12,261 nucleotides of DNA from an uncultured Prevotellaceae bacterium (GCA_937910905.1 CALEPV010000010.1:1-12261); one strand, 5' to 3'. Positions 7,665 through 12,261 are shown, counted from the stretch's first letter. Numbers and translations are program-made. The notes: generated by a model not told the origin, from the letters alone.

Positions 7665-8198
7665 TTAATTCTCAAACTTCCCCACGTGCACCTTCTCCCA
7701 CAGCAGACGGTCGGGGTTGAACGGTTTGCGCTCCATGCCCTTGTGCCCCAGTGCCACCATCACGGCGGGCTGCAGCTCGGCAGGAATGCCCAGCAGCTGG
7801 CGCACCACATCCTGTGTGGGCTCGCCGTCAGCCGTTGTGCGGCCTCGCAGCTGCACCCAGCAGGCGCCCAGCCCCAGGTCCTCGGCCTGGTAGAGCAGTA
7901 TTGTGGCTGCCACGCTGGCATCTTCTATCCATACATCGCTCTCCTGCGGGTCGGCCACCACGACGATGGCCAGGGCAGCATCCTTGACGAAGTCCGAGCC
8001 CACGGCCTTGCATCCTGCCAGGGCCGAGAGCATCGCCTTGTCGTCCACCACCACGAAGTGCCATGCATGTTTGCCCTTGCTGCTGGGTGCCATCAGCGCA
8101 CTGCGCAGCAGCGTCTCCACCTGCTCGGGCTGCAGCTCCGCGTCGGTAAACTTGCGCATCGAGCGGCGCAGACGTACTATTTCACTGAATGATTGCAT
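7665..8198 (-). CDS. Nitroreductase-family protein (FMN-dependent)
   Basis: 177-aa nitroreductase-fold flavoprotein, expected to use FMN and NAD(P)H to reduce nitro compounds, quinones or similar acceptors as a cytoplasmic dimer. The N-terminal LRRSMRKFTD (10-19) is the phosphate-binding RRSxRxF motif, followed by MAPSSKGKHAWHFVVV (36-51), the central flavin-binding segment, and LGLGACWVQLRG (about 108-119), the family's G-x-G-x-C/T-W region. The short length places it with the compact Bacteroidetes/Firmicutes members; the physiological substrate is unknown. It is the first gene of the minus-strand run; a Bacteroidetes promoter box lies about 200 bp upstream and an unusually strong hairpin lies in the inferred leader. 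The ATG at 8198 is preceded by an A-rich stretch, the usual Bacteroidetes initiation context. Confidence 0.93.
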   Translation of the reverse strand: MQSFSEIVRLRRSMRKFTDAELQPEQVETLLRSALMAPSSKGKHAWHFVVVDDKAMLSALAGCKAVGSDFVKDAALAIVVVADPQESDVWIEDASVAATILLYQAEDLGLGACWVQLRGRTTADGEPTQDVVRQLLGIPAELQPAVMVALGHKGMERKPFNPDRLLWEKVHVGKFEN

Positions 8199-8266
8199 AT
8201 CTCTTGTTTTTTTATTTGTCCCTGTATTAACGGGATGTACCCGCCGTCGCCCTGTCGGTCGGCGAG

Positions 8267-8322
8267 GCTCTCGAACCGTAAGGGCGGCATATAAAGCTCT
8301 TTCGCCCTTACGGTTCGAGAGC
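8267..8322. repeat. Perfect 20-bp inverted repeat (hairpin) in the nitroreductase leader
   Basis: Arms 8267-8286 (GCTCTCGAACCG...) and 8303-8322 are exact reverse complements, separated by a 16-nt A+T-rich loop. If the promoter at 8400-8407 is used, the hairpin is transcribed about 75 nt upstream of the nitroreductase ATG. No T-run follows on either strand, so it is not a classical intrinsic terminator. A leader element, an RNA-stability structure or a REP/MITE-like dispersed palindrome all remain possible. Confidence 0.85.
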
Positions 8323-8399
8323 GGTTCGACGCTGGTTTGTCATTGCCCCGCGGAACTTGAATTATCTCTTTTGGTTTCGATTGTTCGTGAAGTTTGCTG

Positions 8400-8407
8400 C
8401 AAAGGTA
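8400..8407 (-). promoter_or_regulatory. Candidate promoter -7 box for the nine-gene run
   Basis: Minus strand reads TACCTTTG, an exact match to the Bacteroidetes -7 consensus TAnnTTTG, followed by GCAGC. The upstream -33 region is weak: the nearest TTTG (8420-8423) is only 12 nt away, and 19-21 nt upstream shows only an A+T-rich stretch. The implied start near 8393 gives a leader of about 195 nt. Confidence 0.5.
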
Positions 8408-8416
8408 GCCATTAAC

Positions 8417-8439
8417 ATGCAAAATGTAAAATGTATAAT
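8417..8439 (+). repeat. Short A+T-rich dispersed repeat copy
   Basis: Contains ATGCAAAATG (8417-8426) followed by AAAATGTATAAT (8428-8439). Both words also bracket the triple TTCACATG array at 3935-3982 on the opposite strand, and a degenerate version forms the 3' end of the DUF2520 gene at 6864-6885. Confidence 0.6.
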
Positions 8440-8449
8440 GCAAAAACTT

Positions 8450-8472
8450 GGGAGCGCAGGCGGCTCGCCTGC
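8450..8472 (+). repeat. Intergenic copy of the 20-nt GC-rich repeat with hairpin
   Basis: Positions 8450-8469 match the minus strand of 7309-7328 inside the DUF2520 gene exactly. The copy includes a 7-bp stem (GCAGGCG at 8456-8462, CGCCTGC at 8466-8472) with a 3-nt loop. It starts right after an A+T-rich stretch and lies on the HU-downstream side of the intergenic region. Confidence 0.75.
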
Positions 8473-8521
8473 ATGAAGCATGAATCGCTGGGTGATCTTG
8501 CTGCGCAGCTTCAGCACTACA

Positions 8522-8558
8522 GCTGGCGCGATGGCCTCCTACGTGCCACCGCGCCAGC
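8522..8558 (-). terminator. Possible terminator or 3' hairpin of the HU-like gene
   Basis: Inverted repeat GCTGGCGCG (8522-8530) and CGCGCCAGC (8550-8558), extended inward past one mismatch by TGGC/GCCA, with a 9-nt loop. It begins 25 nt beyond the HU stop codon, a suitable place for a transcript end, but no T-run follows it on the minus strand. It may instead be part of the adjacent dispersed repeat. Confidence 0.4.
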
Positions 8559-8582
8559 CCAATTGTCAATCTCAGCCGATGC

Positions 8583-9053
8583 CTACTCGCCATCGTCCAA
8601 CTCCTCGGCCTGCTCCCTGAGCTTGGCGTTCTGCAGCTCGATGGCCGACTTCTTGGCGGCTGCCTGCTCCTTCTTGGTGATGGTCTTGACGAAGGTGAGG
8701 TCGGTGTTCACGCCGTCCTTCAGCTCCTTGCCCGGGCGGAAGCGCACGCGCACCTGCTCGATCATGGCAGCGTTGAAGCTGTCCTCCTGCGTGGCTGCCT
8801 GCGAGCGCAGGGTGGGGTACAGGGCGCCGAATTCGCCCAGCTGTACGGTCTTGCCCTCGCGGATGCCGGTGGTCACCTCGTCGAGGAAGGTCTCGATGCA
8901 TCCTGCCACGTCGGTAGCGGTGAGGGTGGTCTTGGACGACACCAGCCGGTACAGCTCGCGCACCTTCAGCGGAGTGGTGGAGGCGATGGCGCGTACTTCG
9001 CGCAGCTTGGTCTTGGGGTTCTTCTTCAGAGCCGTTGCGTATGGAAATGCCAT
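8583..9053 (-). CDS. HU-related DNA-binding protein (Bacteroidetes HU_rel type)
   Basis: 156-aa member of the HU/IHF fold. An N-terminal extension (1-30, MAFPYATALKKNPKT...) precedes the helical part (RELYRLVSSKTTLTATDVAGCIETFLDEV, roughly 32-60) and the beta-arm region with LGEFGALYP (72-80), matching the HU GxFGxF-type core, then basic RVRFRPGKELKDGV (102-115). The charged C-terminal tail (127-156: KKEQAAAKKS, ending EELDDGE) is helical and is absent from classical 90-aa HU. This longer type is widespread in Bacteroidetes, often next to mobile or prophage-like genes, and probably bends or coats DNA. It is monocistronic here, with its own promoter and a 135-nt leader. The ATG at 9053 is preceded by an A-rich stretch. 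Confidence 0.9.
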   Translation of the reverse strand: MAFPYATALKKNPKTKLREVRAIASTTPLKVRELYRLVSSKTTLTATDVAGCIETFLDEVTTGIREGKTVQLGEFGALYPTLRSQAATQEDSFNAAMIEQVRVRFRPGKELKDGVNTDLTFVKTITKKEQAAAKKSAIELQNAKLREQAEELDDGE

Positions 9054-9194
9054 TTTTGCTTGTGCTCCCCTGTTAACTCTCCTTGGTTGTGTTTTTCGTG
9101 TGTTCGGAGAGGACCCTCTGGGAGCGCCGGGGTCGTGGTAATAGATTCAGGGTTAATGTAACTCTCGTGTCATTCTGGTACCTTTCTGACACTA

Positions 9195-9226
9195 CAAAGA
9201 TACACATTATTTCATTAATAGCCAAA
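9195..9226 (-). promoter_or_regulatory. Promoter of the HU-like gene
   Basis: On the minus strand TTTG (9226-9223), a 20-nt spacer and TATCTTTG (9202-9195) closely match the Bacteroidetes sigma-ABfr consensus TTTG-N19/20-TAnnTTTG. The predicted start is near 9188, leaving a leader of about 135 nt before the ATG at 9053. The surroundings are A+T-rich in contrast to the flanking genes. Confidence 0.75.
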
Positions 9227-9257
9227 CATTTGCAGCAATTTTATTCACTTTTTTCTT

Positions 9258-9265
9258 TATCTTTG
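9258..9265 (+). promoter_or_regulatory. Possible divergent promoter -7 box
   Basis: Exact TATCTTTG on the plus strand, 56 nt to the right of the HU -7 box and facing away from it. The nearest TTTG (9229-9232) is 25 nt upstream, longer than the usual spacer, and no clear gene follows, so this may be chance in A+T-rich DNA. Confidence 0.3.
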
Positions 9266-9272
9266 GTGCGCC

Positions 9273-9304
9273 CTCTGTCGGCAGCCCTGTGTGTCGCGAC
9301 AGAG
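9273..9304. repeat. 8-bp hairpin overlapping the left inverted-repeat arm
   Basis: CTCTGTCG (9273-9280) and CGACAGAG (9297-9304) are exact reverse complements around a 16-nt loop. The right arm overlaps the GTCGCGAC core of the 9289-9300 repeat, so the two structures would compete. Confidence 0.5.
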
Positions 9305-9404
9305 CCGCGGCGTACTGAGCGTCTATCCCCTCTGTCCGTCAAGACATCGGCCTCCTATCCTCTCTTTCTCGCTGCCTCCATGCCTTGAAGAGGGAAGATA
9401 ACTT

Positions 9405-9412
9405 TATCTTTG
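9405..9412 (+). promoter_or_regulatory. Orphan promoter -7 box before a 12-codon ORF
   Basis: Exact TATCTTTG on the plus strand, with TTG at 9385-9387 (17-nt spacer, slightly short). An ATG follows 27 nt after the box, a normal distance for a Bacteroidetes gene, but the reading frame ends after 12 codons. Confidence 0.4.
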
Positions 9413-9439
9413 CCATCGCAACAGCAAGACTTCTAAACT

Positions 9440-9478
9440 ATGAACCACGAGGCTTTTGAGAGCCTCTGTGAGCGGTGA
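9440..9478 (+). pseudogene. 12-codon ORF, possible truncated gene start or leader peptide
   Basis: MNHEAFESLCER then TGA. The ATG is well placed behind the TATCTTTG box at 9405-9412, and the peptide has ordinary protein composition, so it could be the 5' remnant of a gene cut off by the repeats to its right, or a leader peptide. The stop lies about 10 bp before the right arm of the inverted repeat. Function is unknown and the call is weak. Confidence 0.25.
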
Positions 9479-9520
9479 CGTCCTGTAGTCGCGACACACT
9501 GAACATCGCGTCGCAGCACC

Positions 9521-9579
9521 TCTTGCATCGCGGTGTGTGAGGTCTTGCATCGCGGTGTGTGAGGTCTTGCATCGCGGTG
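9521..9579. repeat. 22-bp tandem repeats, about 2.7 copies
   Basis: Perfect head-to-tail copies of TCTTGCATCGCGGTGTGTGAGG at 9521-9542 and 9543-9564, with a third partial copy to 9579; a further GTGCATCGACGCGGTG follows as a decayed relative. There are no variable spacers, so it is not CRISPR. It lies 47 bp beyond the 3' end of the Toprim gene. Confidence 0.85.
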
Positions 9580-9625
9580 CAGAGGGTGCATCGACGCGGT
9601 GATGAGGGGGGGTGGGGCAGGGACG

Positions 9626-10552
9626 TCAGAGCAGCAGGTCGGCCAGGTCGGTGTTGGGCGGCCAGGCTTCGAGCTGGGGCGAGATGTAGTAGTCTATGCC
9701 AGCGGTCAGAGCCATCTTCTGCTTCCACTTGCCGTAGCATCCGCTGTCGGGGAAGATGCGCACGGTGCGCCCCTGGAGGCAGGCCAGCTTGTCAGCACTG
9801 AGGCCCCCGCTGCCTGCTGTGGCCAGCCAGAGCAGGTCGGGCTGGCAGGCGGCCATGATGAGGGCTGTCTTCTCGCTCTCCACGAGGCCCACCTGCCGGT
9901 CGGGGTAGTTGCGCAGCAGGTGCTGCCCGAAGAGGCACTGCCGCAGCGTCCACTCTGGCGACAGCAGCCCGTCGCGCTGGAGCCGCGAGTGCATCCAGTC
10001 CTGCGGTCCGCAGCGGTGGCCCTGGTCGTTGTAGCGCATGACGTGGCCTGTGTGCACGCGGTAGTCGGTGTCTATCTGCCAGAAGATGATGTCGTGGCTG
10101 ACGGTGGCGCCTATGCAGTAGTCGGAGTAGACGCGCTGCAGGGCCTGCTCGTCGAGGCCGAGCTTCGTCCTGACGGCGGTCAGCATCCACTGCCAGAAGT
10201 TGCTCTGCGGCGAGTGGGTCTTCAGCACGTAGGATTGGGGGAGGGGAGCCCAAACGGGAGTAGCCCCTGCAGCACTCCCTGCAGCCCACCCCCGGCCCCT
10301 CCCTGGGGAGGGGGGAACCTGCGGACTGGGGGAGTGCTGCCAGGAGTGCTTCTCGGGCCTCTTGTGGTAGCCGCACGACTGCTCGTGGTCGCAGCGGCCT
10401 ATGTCGTCGCCGAGGTACTGGCAGTTGTTGTGGGTGTCTACATAGCGCACGAAGCAGCGCTTGCGCCCGCACTGCGGGCAGGTGGTCTTCTGCTGGCGGT
10501 GGCCTGTCACACGTGGCGACTCCAGCTGATAGCGATAATCTCGGATGTTCAT
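9626..10552 (-). CDS. Zinc-finger/Toprim protein, DUF6371-like (primase-type)
   Basis: 308-aa protein. An N-terminal Cys/His cluster (CPQC at 25-28, Cys33, CDHEQSCGYH at 54-63) looks like a primase-type zinc finger, and the C-terminal half carries Toprim-like elements: VESEKTALIM (224-233) with the acidic Glu, LATAGSGGLS (243-252) and IFPDSGCYGKW (266-276) with Asp269. Such proteins in Bacteroidetes mobile elements accompany a RepA/RecA-like ATPase, as here, so a role in element replication or primer synthesis is likely but inferred. I chose the ATG at 10552 because it begins just ahead of a conserved-looking MNIRDYRYQLESP; the frame is open to 10651, but that part crosses the inverted repeat. 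Residues about 72-106 come from an inserted GC-rich repeat. Confidence 0.8.
   Translation of the reverse strand: MNIRDYRYQLESPRVTGHRQQKTTCPQCGRKRCFVRYVDTHNNCQYLGDDIGRCDHEQSCGYHKRPEKHSWQHSPSPQVPPSPGRGRGWAAGSAAGATPVWAPLPQSYVLKTHSPQSNFWQWMLTAVRTKLGLDEQALQRVYSDYCIGATVSHDIIFWQIDTDYRVHTGHVMRYNDQGHRCGPQDWMHSRLQRDGLLSPEWTLRQCLFGQHLLRNYPDRQVGLVESEKTALIMAACQPDLLWLATAGSGGLSADKLACLQGRTVRIFPDSGCYGKWKQKMALTAGIDYYISPQLEAWPPNTDLADLLL
10235..10340 (-). repeat. GC-rich palindromic repeat inside the Toprim gene
   Basis: Contains GCAGCACTCCC (10269-10279) and its exact reverse complement GGGAGTGCTGC (10330-10340), and between them CCCCTCCC (10296-10303) facing GGGAGGGG (10306-10313). It reads as a Pro/Gly/Ala/Ser-rich stretch (PPSPGRGRGWAAGSAAG) between the zinc finger and the Toprim part. 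The composition differs sharply from the flanking coding DNA, and the frame is kept. Confidence 0.7.
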
Positions 10553-10610
10553 TGTGAATGTGATTTTAATGGTGAAAGAATAGTATTCACAGTTTTTTTG
10601 CGGCAGCATG

Positions 10611-10661
10611 TTGTGATTTGTGATTGCACTTATATATATATGTGCAATCACAAAATCACAA
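10611..10661. repeat. A+T-centred inverted repeat between ATPase and Toprim genes
   Basis: Arms TGTGATTGCAC (10619-10629) and GTGCAATCACA (10642-10652) are perfect over 11 bp around a 12-nt TA-rich centre; allowing one bulged A they extend to 10611-10629 and 10642-10661. TGTGAT/ATCACA words recur here and again near 10556-10590. It lies 18 bp past the ATPase stop and about 60 bp before the Toprim start. It could be an operator, an origin-type site or an mRNA hairpin; no terminal T-run is present on the minus strand. Confidence 0.75.
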
Positions 10662-10679
10662 TCACAGCTTTGTTGTGGC

Positions 10680-11888
10680 TCAGAACTGAATCACTTGCTC
10701 GCAAGATGCAAAGATGGTTTTTGACTCCTTGTCCTCAAACAGGGTCTTGGCTTCTATTTGTGCTTTGATGAACTTTGAAGCCGTGGAGCGTTCAATCTCG
10801 AAGTGTTCGCAGAGCATATCCTGCAATTGCTTGCGTGAGATGCTGCCACCCTGTCCTGCGATGGTATCGTGCGCAAAGCTGAGACGCTCACGCTGCTTCT
10901 CGGCATTAGCCTCGTCGCGGCGCTGCTGCTGCTCCGCACGTCGCTGCTCGAGCCACTGCTGGCGCTGCTGGTCGGCATCGCAGATGCGGCCCTCAGCATC
11001 GTAGCAGATGCTCCACGAGGGCATCTCGGCGTGGCGCGAGTCGGAGCAGCTCACGGTGATCACGCCCTGCTCCTTCCGGCACTCCAGCACCGTGCCCGCC
11101 TTCTGAGCCAGCATCGAGCCCAAGTGGCCGCGCATGTTTCGGTCCTCCTCGGCCTTGTTTGTATGCAGAACTGCAACCACCGCGCACGAGTACTTCTGGC
11201 TCACCACCTGCAGGTCGTGGACGAGCTGCTTGGCGATGGCCTCGTCATTAAACGAAAGGACAAATTCAACGATGCCGTCCACGATGACCACCTGCGGCAG
11301 GAAGTCCTCGATGGCCTGCAGCATCAGCGGCTGCAAATCAGCATACTCGCAGCAGCGCAGGGCGTGCACGTGCAGCATCTGGCGAACCAGATCAGGGTCG
11401 AGGCCAGTCATACCGATGATGTCCGTAGTGATGAGCTTCACGTCCGAGCGGTTCTGCTCCGTGTCGAGCCACAGCACCTTGGGCGCCGTCAGCTCCGACC
11501 GCACGCGGAACTGCTGCCCGCTGAGCAGCGCCGCCGCACAGACCTTCAAGGCCGACGATTTGCCATTTTTTTGTTTCGCCTTCACCCCGTGGATGTCGCG
11601 CAGCGAGAAGAAGCCCACGCCGTCCACCGACAGCGCATACTGCTCCGGCTCCACCTCGGTGTCGTAGCTCACCAGCGTCGCAGCCAGCTTCTGGCGCAGC
11701 TGCACGGTCAGCCTCTCGGCCTCGGTAGGCTCGCTCATGGCCGCAGCAACGATGCCCTGCACCGAAGGCTGAGCCTGATTGTTCATTTGTCCAGCCTGGC
11801 ACTGAGCCTGCTGAACGGGTTGCAGGCCAGCGGCCTGCTGAGATGCCTGCAGGCTACTGGCCTGCACAGCGGATGTCTTATCTCCCAT
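10680..11888 (-). CDS. RecA/RepA-like AAA ATPase of a mobile element
   Basis: 402-aa ATPase, probably a hexameric replicative helicase-like or RecA-fold protein. A Gln/Ala-rich disordered N-terminus (8-50) leads to a P-loop-like KAKQKNGKSS (103-112), then LWLDTEQ (139-145), Walker B VVIVDGIVEF (200-209), VVAVLHTN (237-244, sensor region) and RGHLGSMLAQKAG (253-265) with a candidate arginine finger. A coiled, Gln/Arg-rich stretch (307-340) precedes a likely winged helix (about 345-395, ISRKQLQDML, STASKFIKAQIE). The P-loop has Ala where the first Gly of GxxxxGKS is expected. I chose ATG 11888 because an A-rich stretch precedes it; ATG 11933 would add 15 residues. The Toprim gene follows, suggesting one replication operon. 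Confidence 0.85.
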   Translation of the reverse strand: MGDKTSAVQASSLQASQQAAGLQPVQQAQCQAGQMNNQAQPSVQGIVAAAMSEPTEAERLTVQLRQKLAATLVSYDTEVEPEQYALSVDGVGFFSLRDIHGVKAKQKNGKSSALKVCAAALLSGQQFRVRSELTAPKVLWLDTEQNRSDVKLITTDIIGMTGLDPDLVRQMLHVHALRCCEYADLQPLMLQAIEDFLPQVVIVDGIVEFVLSFNDEAIAKQLVHDLQVVSQKYSCAVVAVLHTNKAEEDRNMRGHLGSMLAQKAGTVLECRKEQGVITVSCSDSRHAEMPSWSICYDAEGRICDADQQRQQWLEQRRAEQQQRRDEANAEKQRERLSFAHDTIAGQGGSISRKQLQDMLCEHFEIERSTASKFIKAQIEAKTLFEDKESKTIFASCEQVIQF

Positions 11889-12014
11889 AGCTATTCTGTT
11901 TTTCTTATGGAAGTGAACACCATTTCTACGCATTGGTCAGCTGGTGGCAAAATGGCGGCCGAAGGCTGATGAACCACACTGACCCCGCAGGTGCGCTACG
12001 CCTGTTATGCCGGG

Positions 12015-12028
12015 ATGTAGTACTACAT
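12015..12028. promoter_or_regulatory. 14-bp perfect palindrome, possible operator
   Basis: ATGTAGTACTACAT is its own reverse complement and lies about 130 bp upstream of the ATPase ATG, downstream of the weak promoter-like box at 12105-12112. The size and symmetry suit a dimeric repressor site, but no regulator gene is in the window. Confidence 0.35.
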
Positions 12029-12104
12029 TGTTCGCGTGAACTGGTGCTCTGGGTTTACTCCGCCACAAAAGGAGTGCAGCCGCAAACACGACGGTTCACG
12101 GCTG

Positions 12105-12112
12105 CGAAATTA
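12105..12112 (-). promoter_or_regulatory. Weak promoter-like -7 box upstream of the ATPase gene
   Basis: Minus strand reads TAATTTCG, one base from the TAnnTTTG consensus, followed by CAGCC. No TTG lies at the expected -33 distance. It would give a leader of about 210 nt containing the 12076-12105 hairpin and the 14-bp palindrome. Confidence 0.25.
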
Positions 12113-12162
12113 CATATAAGGCTTTTTGGCCGCCATCAGCAGGCAGTAGAATGTAAACAAGA

Positions 12163-12261
12163 ATTCCAAGTTCCCAATAAACAACAAAACTTGGAATAAC
12201 GGTTTATTCCAAGTTCCCAATAAACAACAAAACTTGGAATAACGGTTTATTCCAAGTTCCC
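12163..12261. repeat. 43-bp tandem repeat array of strong hairpins, cut by the window edge
   Basis: Identical units start at 12163, 12206 and 12249 (period 43). Each full unit holds AACTTGGAATAA and TTATTCCAAGTT, a perfect 12-bp stem with a CGGT loop (12188-12215 and 12231-12258), joined by an identical 15-nt CCCAATAAACAACAA linker. On the minus strand each hairpin is followed by TTGTTGTTTATTGGG, like an intrinsic terminator. Identical linkers exclude CRISPR. The array continues beyond the window. Confidence 0.9.

Larger units (their letters stand above)
8199..8582. other. Non-coding, repeat-rich interval between nitroreductase and HU-like gene
   Basis: No convincing gene in 384 bp. It contains, left to right: the inferred nitroreductase leader with a perfect 20-bp hairpin, a TACCTTTG promoter box, an A+T-rich repeat copy (8417-8439), the shared 20-nt repeat (8450-8469) with its hairpin, and a hairpin just past the HU gene. 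A minus-strand open frame spanning the interval encodes mostly repeat-derived peptide and is not accepted. Confidence 0.7.
9289..9499. repeat. Inverted-repeat-bounded segment with an internal promoter (possible invertible segment or MITE)
   Basis: GTGTGTCGCGAC (9289-9300) and GTCGCGACACAC (9488-9499) are perfect 12-bp inverted repeats enclosing 187 bp. The core GTCGCGAC is itself palindromic. The enclosed DNA carries an exact TATCTTTG on the plus strand at 9405-9412 and a 12-codon ORF. The layout resembles Bacteroidales invertible promoters, but the arms are short and no recombinase is in the window. A miniature element is the main alternative. Confidence 0.4.
9054..9625. other. Intergenic region between the HU-like gene and the Toprim gene
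   Basis: No gene of normal size in 572 bp. It holds the HU promoter, two plus-strand TATCTTTG boxes (9258-9265 and 9405-9412), a 12-bp inverted repeat pair (9289-9300 and 9488-9499), a 12-codon ORF, and 22-bp tandem repeats. The longer open frames here lack recognisable protein character. Confidence 0.7.
11889..12261. other. Non-coding DNA upstream of the ATPase gene
   Basis: No accepted gene in 373 bp. It contains a 14-bp perfect palindrome ATGTAGTACTACAT (12015-12028), a 7-bp hairpin (GCAGCCG 12076-12082, CGGCTGC 12099-12105), a weak promoter-like TAATTTCG on the minus strand (12112-12105) and the 43-bp tandem hairpin array from 12163. A plus-strand open frame (11933-12199) runs into the array and is not accepted. 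Confidence 0.6.

Noticed and set aside
8177..8593. Minus-strand open frame of 138 codons between the nitroreductase and HU genes
   Set aside because: It overlaps the start of the nitroreductase and the end of HU in another frame, spans the hairpin and the shared repeat, and shows no protein-like motif.
9120..9135. Third copy of the GGGAGCGC repeat in the HU leader
   Set aside because: Only the first eight bases match; the rest differs, so chance is sufficient.
9083..9388. Plus-strand 101-codon open frame across the HU promoter
   Set aside because: It crosses the HU leader and promoter in antisense and has irregular composition.
9438..9740. Minus-strand 100-codon open frame over the 22-bp repeats
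   Set aside because: It overlaps the 3' end of the Toprim gene out of frame and consists largely of translated tandem repeat.
11933..12199. Plus-strand 88-codon open frame upstream of the ATPase
   Set aside because: It runs into the 43-bp tandem array, has no promoter or initiation context, and its peptide shows no recognisable domain.
12163..12261. CRISPR array from regularly repeated palindromic units
   Set aside because: The 15-nt sequences between hairpins are identical rather than variable, and no cas gene is in the window.

Overview
The window looks like a chromosomal segment of a fairly GC-rich Bacteroidales bacterium, most likely Prevotella or a close relative. The main reasons are several promoters with the Bacteroidetes -7 box TAnnTTTG, little sign of Shine-Dalgarno sites, a Bacteroidetes-type HU-related protein, an M64 peptidase, a lipoprotein with Asp-Asp after the lipobox Cys, and an AAA ATPase plus DUF6371-like primase pair typical of Bacteroidetes mobile elements. 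The species call is inference.

All twelve protein genes I accept lie on the minus strand, so transcription runs right to left. Positions 52-8198 hold a compact run of nine genes with gaps of 3-60 bp and one 7-bp overlap. In transcription order these are a nitroreductase, a Rossmann/DUF2520 protein, a KdsC-type HAD phosphatase, Maf, a lipoprotein, a secreted M64 peptidase, an EamA-type permease, a secreted GH43-like glycosidase and a two-domain ABC-F ATPase. A TACCTTTG box at 8400-8407 could drive the run, with a leader of about 195 nt that contains a perfect 20-bp hairpin (8267-8322). The set looks like housekeeping and envelope genes (LPS sugar, nucleotide sanitation, secreted hydrolases) rather than one pathway.

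Positions 8199-9625 are mostly non-coding around one HU-like gene (8583-9053), which has its own well-formed promoter near 9195-9226. This part is full of repeats: a hairpin downstream of HU, a 20-nt repeat also present inside the DUF2520 gene, a 12-bp inverted repeat pair enclosing 187 bp with an orphan promoter and a 12-codon ORF, and 22-bp tandem repeats.

Positions 9626-11888 carry an AAA-type (RepA/RecA-like) ATPase followed by a zinc-finger/Toprim protein, a replication module of the kind found on integrated elements. A large A+T-centred inverted repeat lies between them, and a GC-rich palindromic repeat has been absorbed in frame into the Toprim protein. Upstream of the ATPase (11889-12261) is non-coding DNA ending in a 43-bp tandem array of strong hairpins that runs off the window.

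The recurring theme is repeats that have entered genes and leaders. The least explained structures are the inverted-repeat-bounded promoter segment at 9289-9499 and the hairpin array at 12163-12261.
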